Source: an uncultured Lachnospiraceae bacterium (GTDB lineage: Bacteria > Bacillota > Clostridia > Lachnospirales > Lachnospiraceae). From it: DNA of 12,167 nucleotides. The position numbers and the translations under genes are program-made. The notes under the pieces were generated by a model, which saw only the letters and a list, made by a program, of their open reading frames with translations, had not been told where the DNA came from and did no database searches. Below are positions 1 to 6,678 of the stretch, piece by piece. How positions within the stretch are numbered: position 1 is the first letter of the stretch; each line of letters begins with the position of its first letter. Where the stretch lies: the NCBI GenBank assembly GCA_902803245.1, contig CADCPJ010000031.1, positions 1-12,167 on the forward strand, given 5' to 3'.

Positions 1-1385
1 CAGTCAAGGCGGATCGAGGACGCCTTCTCCACGACGGCCGTCACCGCAGCGGCCTCCGTCCCGTCCTTGTCCAGCTTGATGAACGTCTTGTGGAGGACTT
101 CGTCGATCATGAGCGGGCTCCCGGACATTCCGGAGAAGTCGGCGGAAGGGGTAAATGCCGTGCGGACCCCGAGATCCTTCAGCACCTCGGTGAGCTTCAC
201 TTCGCACTCGCTTTGGAACTCGGGCATTCTCGTGTGTACCAGGATTCCGGAGGTCCTCGCGCTCTTCACGCAATTGACGAAGTCCTCCCCGGTCAGGCTC
301 ATGGCATATTCGCTGAGGGACATCCCTTCCGGAGGCAGGAGAGCGAGAAATGCCGCCGTGCCGCCGCGGTAGTATTTCAGAAATCCCTCTGCCCCTTTCA
401 TCGTCACATAGGAGTGTTCCGTGCCTTCCAGCATCGGCACGTCCTTTTTGTTCCCCTTCCCGTCGGTAAATGTGCGCTTCACGGTGACCGCATAAGGTTC
501 GCCCCACTGTCCCTTAAAGTAGAGGGCGTTCATGAGAACGACGCGAGAAGACGGATCCAGCTCATCGATGATCTTTTTTATCTTCCCCCTCGTCTTCGCG
601 GACACCCAGTCGTTCATCTCCTTTACCGTGGACCCATCAAACGGAGCCCCGCGGACCTCGGCATGAAAGAGATTCTTCATCTTGTCCAGATAAGAGCTCT
701 TCAGGCGGATCACATCTTTCCTGTACCAGATCGAGTCAGCCGTCTCGCACAAAATGCTCCCGTCCGATCCGAGCCGGTCACCCATCGCGGCGAGAAAGCT
801 TCCCGTCTGATCCGCGGGCACGCCGCCCATGAGCGCCTCGATCTCTTTTCGTGCTGCGCCTTCCGCCCCGTACTCAGCCAGAGTGAGCGCAGTCAGTATG
901 GATGCGGGAGAAATGAGGACATTCCTCCCCTCCCCGCTCTTTGCCAGGGATTTCGAAAAGAGCTTCACGGACGCGTCCGCAATCCCGAGTACAGCCGGGT
1001 CCTTCTCGCGGTACGCGGGATTCACCGGCAGCGGAGCGGGCGTCGGGGTCGGCGAAGCGTTCTCCTTTTTCTTTACCGCAATCCTGCAGCGAAGCTTCTT
1101 TTTGCCGGCCTTTGCTTCGACAAAGCAGCTCCCGGCTTTTACTGCAGTGATGACCGCTGTCTGTCTCTTCTTTCCCTTCGTCTTCACGAGCACCAGCTTC
1201 CTGCCCTTCACGGACCAGGAGACCTTCCTGTCCGTCCCCTTTACCTTGAGAGTCACTTTGTCTCCGATATGCAGGGTCTTTGCCGTTCTGTTCAGCCGGA
1301 TTCCCGAGGCAGCCGAAACGCTCACCTGCATAAGACAGATCGAGACAAAGAGCAGGATCGTCATTTTTCTAAAATACCGCGTCAT
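1..1385 (-). CDS. Secreted serpin (serine protease inhibitor) with N-terminal BIG2-like domain, 3' end missing
   Basis: This is an exported protease inhibitor of the serpin family, which traps a target protease after cleavage of a reactive-centre loop. Residues 1-26 form a signal peptide (basic start, hydrophobic core, cleavage near VSA-A). Residues 28-105 resemble a BIG2 bacterial Ig-like domain, followed by a Thr-Pro linker (about 111-120) and the serpin fold from about 130. Seen serpin signatures are NVLISPASILTALTLAEYGA (155-174), NALYFKGQWGEPY (286-298), MPEF (387-390), DFSGMS (416-421) and the hinge GTEAAAVTA (442-450). The frame runs off the window after codon 461, so the distal loop and last beta strands (normally about 30-40 residues) are not visible. 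The start is set by AGGAGG 7 nt upstream. It lies 76 nt after the HD-GYP gene on the same strand. The family call is near certain; the target protease is unknown. Confidence 0.95.
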   Translation of the reverse strand, partial: MTRYFRKMTILLFVSICLMQVSVSAASGIRLNRTAKTLHIGDKVTLKVKGTDRKVSWSVKGRKLVLVKTKGKKRQTAVITAVKAGSCFVEAKAGKKKLRCRIAVKKKENASPTPTPAPLPVNPAYREKDPAVLGIADASVKLFSKSLAKSGEGRNVLISPASILTALTLAEYGAEGAARKEIEALMGGVPADQTGSFLAAMGDRLGSDGSILCETADSIWYRKDVIRLKSSYLDKMKNLFHAEVRGAPFDGSTVKEMNDWVSAKTRGKIKKIIDELDPSSRVVLMNALYFKGQWGEPYAVTVKRTFTDGKGNKKDVPMLEGTEHSYVTMKGAEGFLKYYRGGTAAFLALLPPEGMSLSEYAMSLTGEDFVNCVKSARTSGILVHTRMPEFQSECEVKLTEVLKDLGVRTAFTPSADFSGMSGSPLMIDEVLHKTFIKLDKDGTEAAAVTAVVEKASSIRLD

Positions 1386-1392
1386 CTGTCCG

Positions 1393-1398
1393 CCTCCT
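1393..1398 (-). promoter_or_regulatory. Ribosome binding site of the serpin gene
   Basis: A perfect AGGAGG on the minus strand lies 7 nt before the ATG at 1385-1383. It fixes the start directly ahead of the signal peptide. Confidence 0.85.
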
Positions 1399-1461
1399 CA
1401 TTTCTTAAAACCATGTGCTCTCTCCCGCCGGGTGCCGTCCCGCCTCAAGGAGCATTTATTG

Positions 1462-3273
1462 TCATTGCACATCCGGCAGTGCGTCATAATACGCCTCAAG
1501 CTTTGGCCGGGCGCTCTCATAGTATTCTTTCAGCCCCGGATCGAACTGCGTTCCCATTCCGCCCATGATGATGCCGTCGGCCTTCTCATAGGACATCTTC
1601 TCCTTGTACACCCTCTTGCTCACAAGCGCGTCATACACATCCGCGACGGCCATGATTCTCGCCTCAAGAGGGATCTCATTTTCCTTAAGCCCCTCGGGAT
1701 AGCCGGTCCCGTCCCACCTCTCATGGTGGAAATGGGCGACGTTCTCGGCCAGGACCCGGAAATCCGAGTCGTCCGTCTCCTTCAGGATCTCGTGGACAAT
1801 CCTCGCTCCCTCGGCTGCGTGGGTCTTCATTTTTTCAAACTCTTCTGCGGTAAAGCGCCCGGGCTTCCTCAAGACCGCATCATCAACAGCGATCTTCCCG
1901 AGGTCGTGCATGGGCGCGGCCTTGATCAGATTGGCGCAGAACGTATCGGTGAGGCGTACGTCCCCTTTCGCCTTCATTTCCCCGATCAGGATGCGGACGC
2001 CCTCGCTGGTTCTTCTTATGTGGCCGCCGGTCGAGTTGTCGCGGCTCTCAACCATCGTTGCCATGCCGAGAATCAGCCGGTTATGCATCTCATTGAGATT
2101 ATCGGTCTTTTTTCGGACTTCCGCCTCGAGATCGGAGTTGTAGTGGTGGATCAGGGAGATATACTTCTGGTTCTTCGTGTCGTCCGCGAGGAAGAACTGG
2201 TATCCTTTTTTCTTTTTTCCTATGAAGAGGTCATGAACGCTGACCACGTAGATCCGCTCATTGTCCTCTCCCGCTTCTTCGGCCGCTGTATTGTCCCTGG
2301 AGACAGGGCGTCCCTCATACCCTTTGCTCACAGCGCCCGGTGCACCGGATAGAAGTTCATGCGGCCGGAGCTTCTTCCTGTAATAAAAAAGATTATTCGA
2401 TTCATCCTGCCGGAAAGCGTTCAGATATGTAAGCAGGGTCTCCCGGAGCACCCTCTCATTGCTGATCGGGCGGTCCACCGTGAGGCCGCTAAGCTCCGGC
2501 AGAATCCGCTTCGCCGTCCCGTTGCTCCCCAGATAATTGAGCTTCAGGTCAAATGACACAAACCCGGTCTCCCCGGACTGCACCATGGAATCGATCACGG
2601 TGTCGCTGATGTCATAGAGATTGATCCTCTGGACGATCAGGAGGTACATAATCTGCGCGATGACGTAAGAGACAGGGAGAAGGTCCACCTCCTTCACGAA
2701 CATCCTCCCCGGGAAATAGGCGAAGAGCGCTATGAACTCCGGTATGAAAACAAGTATCAGGATCACTCTTGAGACCTGCGTCCTGCGAAACCAGCTGTAG
2801 ATGATCACCCCTATGCTGACTGCGAAAAGGAGCGAGATCATCGCCCAGAAGACGGAGTGAAGCGGGCCGTATTCCTTGATGAAAACCGTTTTGCCCTGAT
2901 ATGTCCTCATCTCGGTATTCCTGTAGAATACAGGCAGATATCCGATCGTCAGGACAACCAGATACATCAGGGAGCAAAGAAGAAAACCGCATGCCTTCCA
3001 CAGCTTCCTGACACGGAAGTGGCACAGATTCAAAATGCTCATGAGCAGGCAGAATTCCAGATAGCACCCGCCGATATAACCGATCTTTGTCCCGATTATG
3101 TAGGAATCGACATCCGTCGCAGCCCCCTGAAACACGAACCCGAGGTTCGTGATCGGGACGAGGACAAAAACCAGCGCGATATGAATGTCAAAGTGCTTGT
3201 GCCACTTGGCGGCATAGAGCATGGTCATGCAAAAGGAGATCAGAAACATCCAGTAATAATAATCTTGGAGCAT
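1462..3273 (-). CDS. Seven-transmembrane HD-GYP domain phosphodiesterase
   Basis: A 603-residue integral membrane signalling protein. Residues 4-215 contain seven hydrophobic segments (about 4-22, 31-50, 62-82, 92-113, 138-160, 168-188, 196-215), like the 7TM sensor region found ahead of histidine kinases and diguanylate cyclases. A PAS-like cytoplasmic region (about 225-375) and a short coiled coil (378-400) lead to an HD-GYP domain (405-590). Visible catalytic features are GGHIRR (416-421), the HD pair in MHDLGK (H456, D457), H485, HHERWDGTGYP (516-526) and AVADVYDAL (542-550). HD-GYP proteins typically hydrolyse cyclic di-GMP, though some act on other cyclic dinucleotides. No GGDEF or EAL domain is present. 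Residues about 305-345 look like a variable loop in the PAS-like part. GGGAGG sits 7 nt before the ATG. The sensed signal is unknown. Confidence 0.93.
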   Translation of the reverse strand: MLQDYYYWMFLISFCMTMLYAAKWHKHFDIHIALVFVLVPITNLGFVFQGAATDVDSYIIGTKIGYIGGCYLEFCLLMSILNLCHFRVRKLWKACGFLLCSLMYLVVLTIGYLPVFYRNTEMRTYQGKTVFIKEYGPLHSVFWAMISLLFAVSIGVIIYSWFRRTQVSRVILILVFIPEFIALFAYFPGRMFVKEVDLLPVSYVIAQIMYLLIVQRINLYDISDTVIDSMVQSGETGFVSFDLKLNYLGSNGTAKRILPELSGLTVDRPISNERVLRETLLTYLNAFRQDESNNLFYYRKKLRPHELLSGAPGAVSKGYEGRPVSRDNTAAEEAGEDNERIYVVSVHDLFIGKKKKGYQFFLADDTKNQKYISLIHHYNSDLEAEVRKKTDNLNEMHNRLILGMATMVESRDNSTGGHIRRTSEGVRILIGEMKAKGDVRLTDTFCANLIKAAPMHDLGKIAVDDAVLRKPGRFTAEEFEKMKTHAAEGARIVHEILKETDDSDFRVLAENVAHFHHERWDGTGYPEGLKENEIPLEARIMAVADVYDALVSKRVYKEKMSYEKADGIIMGGMGTQFDPGLKEYYESARPKLEAYYDALPDVQ

Positions 3274-3280
3274 GGCTCGC

Positions 3281-3286
3281 CCTCCC
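3281..3286 (-). promoter_or_regulatory. Ribosome binding site of the HD-GYP gene
   Basis: GGGAGG on the minus strand lies 7 nt from the ATG at 3273-3271 and supports that start. I found no convincing -35/-10 pair in the roughly 190 nt upstream. An AT-rich TATGAT at about 3310 has no partner. Confidence 0.7.
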
Positions 3287-3350
3287 TTAAATCATTCTTC
3301 TATATTTTATCATAAAAGGGGTCGAATTCCATCCTCCTCATTGAAGTCAT

Positions 3351-3455
3351 TTCGCCAAGCGGCATTTCACCTACGGGCATTCCGCTTAAGGGCATTCCGC
3401 TTAAGAGCATTCCGCTTAAGAGCATTCCGCTTAAGAGCATTCCGCTTAAGAGCAT
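3351..3455 (-). repeat. 15-bp tandem repeat, about seven units, between the VWA and HD-GYP genes
   Basis: The plus-strand unit is GCATTCCGCTTAAGA. Five near-identical units occupy 3377-3451, with diverged copies on both sides (for example GCATTTCACCTACGG at 3362-3376, and GCATTTC-type copies reaching the VWA stop). The unit contains the palindrome CTTAAG. On the minus strand it is in frame with the VWA gene beyond its TGA (3473-3471). That frame stays open for 56 codons, to TAG at 3302-3300, and would read MLLSG four times, then MPLSG, MPVGE and MPLGE. No ribosome binding site precedes an obvious start, so I annotate it as a repeat and not as a gene. Confidence 0.9.
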
Positions 3456-3470
3456 TTCATGGCATTTCGC

Positions 3471-5303
3471 TCATGCGGCCTTATACTTCTTCATCGCCCT
3501 GAGCATGAAGAGGAATTCCGCTTTGTAATCATTGTCCATGATCTCCGGATCCTCTTTCAGCCGCTGATAGATGCCGTCAAAGGTCGAAGTCCCCGCGTAT
3601 TTGGAATCCCTAAGGAGCATCCCCGCCTGGGCGACGCCTGCTGCCCAGGAAGTATCCGCGTCCATTTCCTCCTTCAGATCGTTCATGGAGACCGGGTACT
3701 CGCGAAGCACGCTCTCATCGGATCCGGGGTCCTTATATCGGATGCTCACACTTAGGAGCTCGATATTTGCATCTTTCCCGTCCGCGGACTCTTCCTCCTT
3801 TCCATATCTGGAAGGCACCTCCGGAATCTCAAATCCGGAAGATACAGGCACCACCTCGTAGAGCACGGTCACGCACTGTCCGGCTCCGACTTCCCCGCCG
3901 TCCTTCGTGTCGTCGGCGAAGTCCTCCGCCGCCATCCTGCGGTTCTCGTAGCCGATCAGCCGATAGCCCTTCACGGTTGCCGGATTGAACTCGACCTGAA
4001 ATTTCGTGTCCTTTGCAGCAGTATAGACCGTCGAGAAAAATTCCTTATTGAGGGCCCTGTCCGCTTCCCTTTCGCAGTCGATGTAGAAATAGTTCCCGTT
4101 TCCGTTGTCCGCGAGAGTCTCCATCGTCGTGTCGCTGTAGTTGCCTTCCCCGAAGCCGAGGCAGGAGAAGAAGATCCCGCTCTGCCTCTTCCTGCTGATC
4201 AGCTCCTTAAGTCCGGCCTCGGAGGAAGTCCCCACGTTGAAGTCCCCGTCCGTGCACAGGATCACGCGGTTGTTGCCTCCGTCAATATAATGCTTCTCAG
4301 CGATCTCATAGGCCTTGTTGATTCCGCCCTCGCCGTAAGTGGATCCCCATGCCTCGAGCCCATTTACCGCACTTAAAATCCTCTCCTTCTCATCTCCGGA
4401 CGCGCCCTCCAGGATGACTTCCTCGCTTCCCGCATAAGTCACGATGGATACGGAGTCCCGCTCATCCAGATTGTCGGTCAGGATCTCCAGGGACTTCTTC
4501 ACAAGGGGAAGCTTGTCGAAGTCGAACATGGAGCCGGATGTGTCGATCAGGAAGACGATGTTGCTTCCCCTTAACTCCTCCTTAAGGTCTTCTGCCCGGA
4601 TTCCGACTTTCAAGAGGAGCGTATCCCCGTTCCACGGGCATGGGCAAAGTGCGGTCGTCACTCCGAATTTTTCATCGTCCTCTGCCTGATTGTAGCTGTA
4701 CGGGAAGTAGTTGATCATCTCCTCGACGCGGATCGCGGAGTCGTCAATGCCGTAATAATATGGATCATCCCCGTAGGCATAGGGCTCCAGAAGCTTTCTC
4801 CGAAGGGAGGAATAGGAAGCCGTGTCCACGTCCGCGCCGAAGGTCGAGAAGGGCTGCGTCTTTGTGGAAATGAATCCGGACTCCTCCACTCCGGCATATT
4901 CCTCGGTATGATACGCCTCTCCAAAATCCCCTCCGGACTGTGTGCGGAGCAGTTCATACCCGGAATCCGGAGCTTCGTATGCTTCATATTCCGCGGCTTC
5001 CTCATAGACGGCGTCGTCAAAGGCATAATCGGCAGCGCCGTCTTCGGCCACGGCCGATGCATTTTTCTGAAGGCCGTTAAAGCCGAGCAGAGGTCCGCCC
5101 GCTGCCGCACTGTCCATCTCAAGCTCCAGTGCCCCCCTGCCCCTCCTGTAGAAATCGATATACTGCTCACCGACTTCATCAATCCTCTTTTCAATCTCAC
5201 TGTCCGAATACTTCCCGGCCCTCACCCCGGCACCGGCGCTGACGCACAACGCCTCCGCTGTAAGTATGAAGGACAACACGAATCCCAGATTCCGCTTCAT
5301 CAT
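3471..5303 (-). CDS. Exported YfbK-like von Willebrand factor A domain protein
   Basis: A 610-residue protein with a signal peptide (residues 1 to about 27) and no convincing lipobox. Residues 30-150 are acidic, Tyr/Glu/Ala-rich and probably disordered. Residues 150-240 match the region that precedes the VWA domain in the E. coli YfbK family (TFGADVDTASYSSLRR, IRVEEMINYFPY). The VWA domain spans about 246-430, with MIDAS residues DTSGS (254-258), Thr322 and Asp352 in TDGDFN. Residues about 435-610 match the YfbK C-terminal region. VWA domains bind metal and mediate protein contacts; the ligand here is unknown. The frame is open further upstream to 5402, but AAGGAGGG lies 7 nt before the ATG at 5303, directly ahead of the signal peptide, so I choose that start. 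A second ATG follows immediately (5300). The gene is preceded by a structured leader and followed by the 15-bp repeat. Confidence 0.93.
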   Translation of the reverse strand: MMKRNLGFVLSFILTAEALCVSAGAGVRAGKYSDSEIEKRIDEVGEQYIDFYRRGRGALELEMDSAAAGGPLLGFNGLQKNASAVAEDGAADYAFDDAVYEEAAEYEAYEAPDSGYELLRTQSGGDFGEAYHTEEYAGVEESGFISTKTQPFSTFGADVDTASYSSLRRKLLEPYAYGDDPYYYGIDDSAIRVEEMINYFPYSYNQAEDDEKFGVTTALCPCPWNGDTLLLKVGIRAEDLKEELRGSNIVFLIDTSGSMFDFDKLPLVKKSLEILTDNLDERDSVSIVTYAGSEEVILEGASGDEKERILSAVNGLEAWGSTYGEGGINKAYEIAEKHYIDGGNNRVILCTDGDFNVGTSSEAGLKELISRKRQSGIFFSCLGFGEGNYSDTTMETLADNGNGNYFYIDCEREADRALNKEFFSTVYTAAKDTKFQVEFNPATVKGYRLIGYENRRMAAEDFADDTKDGGEVGAGQCVTVLYEVVPVSSGFEIPEVPSRYGKEEESADGKDANIELLSVSIRYKDPGSDESVLREYPVSMNDLKEEMDADTSWAAGVAQAGMLLRDSKYAGTSTFDGIYQRLKEDPEIMDNDYKAEFLFMLRAMKKYKAA

Positions 5304-5310
5304 GATTTTT

Positions 5311-5318
5311 CCCTCCTT
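5311..5318 (-). promoter_or_regulatory. Ribosome binding site that sets the VWA gene start
   Basis: AAGGAGGG on the minus strand lies 7 nt from ATG 5303-5301. It rules out the longer reading from 5402, whose extra 33 residues would place sequence unlike a signal peptide in front of the hydrophobic core. Confidence 0.85.
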
Positions 5319-5324
5319 AAATTG

Positions 5325-5357
5325 AAAAATGACACTGGTGCCCGGCATCAATGTCAT
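5325..5357 (-). terminator. Terminator-like hairpin in the VWA gene leader
   Basis: On the minus strand the arm from 5357 to 5345 (ATGACATTGATGC) pairs with the arm from 5341 to 5329 (GCACCAGTGTCAT). This gives twelve pairs, one of them G-U, with a single A-C mismatch and a three-base loop. The stem runs straight into a T run (5329-5325, TTTTTC). The run ends 6 nt before the Shine-Dalgarno sequence, so no promoter fits between this hairpin and the VWA gene. It could end J-gene transcripts, attenuate VWA transcription, or both. The calling is by eye; the energy was not computed. Confidence 0.5.
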
Positions 5358-5385
5358 CGCTTTTAGTGACGAAGTAAGATGCCGG
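5342..5385 (-). promoter_or_regulatory. Competing (antiterminator-like) stem in the VWA leader
   Basis: CCGGCATC (minus strand, 5385-5378) is a perfect 8-bp complement of GATGCCGG (5349-5342), with a small inner GTCA/TGAC stem. The second arm overlaps the upstream arm and loop of the terminator-like hairpin, so the two structures cannot form together. This is the layout of an attenuator. No known riboswitch or leader-peptide motif is recognised. Confidence 0.4.
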
Positions 5386-5530
5386 TGATGCATGAATGAC
5401 AAAAGAAAATGCGTGCTTGTCTGGTTGCCTCTTACACATAAAGACCGGAAGTGTTCTTAGTCCGTCACATAGATTTGAAAAAACTTTTTCGTTGTTGTGT
5501 CTGTTCGCGCTGTTTGCTTTTAAATACTCT

Positions 5531-6508
5531 TCAGGATGCCTTTCTCCTTCCCCTGCGGCAGTCCGCAAATGCCTGAAGCAGCCTCTTCTCTTCCGCCGTC
5601 AGATGCTTCGGCACATCGATCTCAATCTCTACATACTCATCCCCGGTCATGCTGCCCTTTCGGATCCCTTTTTGTTTCAGCCGGATCTGCTTCCCGCTCT
5701 GGATGCCCTCCGGAATCCTGCAGCTCACATCTCCGTGCAGCGTGGGGATATATGCCTCGCCTCCGAGGGCAGCCGTCTCAAAGGGAATTCGGACAGTCGT
5801 GTAGACGTCGAGGCCCTTTCTCGTGTAAGTATCGTCCGGCATGATATGTATGGAGATGAGCAGGTCTCCCTTCTTTCCCGAAGAAGATGTCTGCCCTTTC
5901 CCTTTCAGCCTCACGCTCTGTCCCTCATCGATCCCGGACGGAATCTGCACCTGCAGCTTCCCGGACGTTCCCTTTCCGCTGCCCGGATCCATCATTATGG
6001 TCTTCGTGCAACCAAGCGCCGCTTCCCGGAAGCTGATCGTCATCGCAGTCTTTAAGTCCAGATTCTCCTCCCCTCCATAATTCCTGAAGGAAGAAAAATT
6101 CATGCCGCCAAAGCCGCCGTTTCCGCCGGGTCTCCGAAAGTCTTTTCGGCGGCCGAAGATATCCCCGAACATGCTCTCGAACAGGTTCTCAGCATCCGCC
6201 CCGTCAAAGTGGAAGGTATGAAATGAGCCGTTTTGTCCCGCGTAAGACGCGCCTCCGGAATTCTGCCTTCCGGAAGGATCCGGGCCCTCAAATGCCGCAA
6301 ACCCATAGGCATCGTACAGCTTCCGCTTTTCCGGATCAGAAAGGATTGCATATGCCTCGCCGATCTCCTTAAACTTTCTCTCAGCCTCCTTGTCCCCGGG
6401 ATTCGCATCCGGATGATATTTCTTTGCAAGCTTCCTGTATGCTGACTTGAGTTTCTTTATGTCCGCAGACTTCTCCACTCCCAGAACTTCATATAAATCG
6501 CGCTTCAT
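5531..6508 (-). CDS. J-domain co-chaperone, CbpA-like (DnaJ without zinc finger)
   Basis: A 325-residue DnaJ-family protein expected to stimulate a DnaK-type Hsp70 in the cytoplasm. The J domain is residues 1-69, with the HPD motif at 32-34. A Gly/Phe-rich linker follows (about 75-145; for example [19 protein letters not shown]). The C-terminal substrate-binding region is about 148-300 ([40 protein letters not shown]). The four CxxCxGxG motifs of true DnaJ are absent, so this is a class B or CbpA-type protein. The frame is open to a GTG at 6547 and an ATG at 6529, but AGAGGTGAT lies just before the ATG at 6508, where J domains normally begin. A CIRCE operator and strong promoter upstream point to HrcA-controlled heat-shock expression. 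No dnaK, grpE or hrcA is in view. Confidence 0.93.
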   Translation of the reverse strand: MKRDLYEVLGVEKSADIKKLKSAYRKLAKKYHPDANPGDKEAERKFKEIGEAYAILSDPEKRKLYDAYGFAAFEGPDPSGRQNSGGASYAGQNGSFHTFHFDGADAENLFESMFGDIFGRRKDFRRPGGNGGFGGMNFSSFRNYGGEENLDLKTAMTISFREAALGCTKTIMMDPGSGKGTSGKLQVQIPSGIDEGQSVRLKGKGQTSSSGKKGDLLISIHIMPDDTYTRKGLDVYTTVRIPFETAALGGEAYIPTLHGDVSCRIPEGIQSGKQIRLKQKGIRKGSMTGDEYVEIEIDVPKHLTAEEKRLLQAFADCRRGRRKAS

Positions 6509-6514
6509 GGCCTT

Positions 6515-6567
6515 ATCACCTCTTTTCATTGCGAAACGCCGCCTCACCTTTTTAGCGAAGCGGCGTT
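6515..6567 (-). promoter_or_regulatory. Structured 5' leader and Shine-Dalgarno sequence of the J-domain gene
   Basis: On the minus strand, AACGCCGC (6567-6560) pairs perfectly with GCGGCGTT (6542-6535), enclosing a 17-nt loop that contains a second AGGTGAG. The working Shine-Dalgarno sequence is AGGTGAT (6521-6515), 6 nt before the ATG. Further upstream in the same leader, ATCACCT (6607-6601) is its perfect complement, and AGCGAAG (6599-6593) complements CTTCGCT (6560-6554), which reaches into the loop of the first hairpin. These pairings suggest translational control but are read by eye only. Confidence 0.4.
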
Positions 6568-6632
6568 CTGTATTGTGTTTTTCCGGCGCTTACTTCGCTT
6601 AGGTGATCGGCGGGTTTCCCGAATGTAATTCC

Positions 6633-6661
6633 AGTATACTCTGTCTTGTTAGCACTGTCAA
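6633..6661 (-). promoter_or_regulatory. Sigma-A type promoter of the J-domain gene
   Basis: On the minus strand there is a perfect TTGACA (-35, 6661-6656), a 17-nt spacer and TATACT (-10, 6638-6633). Transcription would start near 6626, giving a leader of roughly 118 nt. The -35 lies inside the CIRCE operator, so bound HrcA would block polymerase. Confidence 0.85.
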
Positions 6662-6675
6662 CAGTTGAGTGCCAA
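6649..6675. promoter_or_regulatory. CIRCE operator (HrcA binding site), slightly diverged
   Basis: The plus strand reads TTAGCACTG, nine spacer bases, then GAGTGCCAA. The CIRCE consensus is TTAGCACTC-N9-GAGTGCTAA, so the 9-9-9 architecture is exact, with one deviation per arm. It overlaps the -35 of the promoter driving the J-domain gene, the expected place for an HrcA operator. Confidence 0.88.
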
Positions 6676-6678
6676 TTC

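Noticed and set aside
1386..1461. Terminator between the HD-GYP and serpin genes (TGCTC...GAGCA with inner CGGG/CCCG, then TTTT)
   Set aside because: The stem is only 5 bp outside and 4 bp inside with large unpaired stretches, and the T run is short and displaced. This is too weak to call.
90..2352. Two long plus-strand open frames (90-1568 and 829-2352) opposite the serpin and HD-GYP genes
   Set aside because: They lie antisense to two genes with clear family signatures, lack ribosome binding sites, and translate to Arg/His/Pro-rich sequence with no recognisable domain. GC-rich codon bias opens such shadow frames.
5304..5402. N-terminal extension of the VWA gene starting at 5402, or a His-rich leader peptide (MHHRH) at 5393
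   Set aside because: No Shine-Dalgarno sequence precedes either start, and a strong one precedes the ATG at 5303, directly ahead of a signal peptide. The His codons are few and not a clear leader-peptide run.
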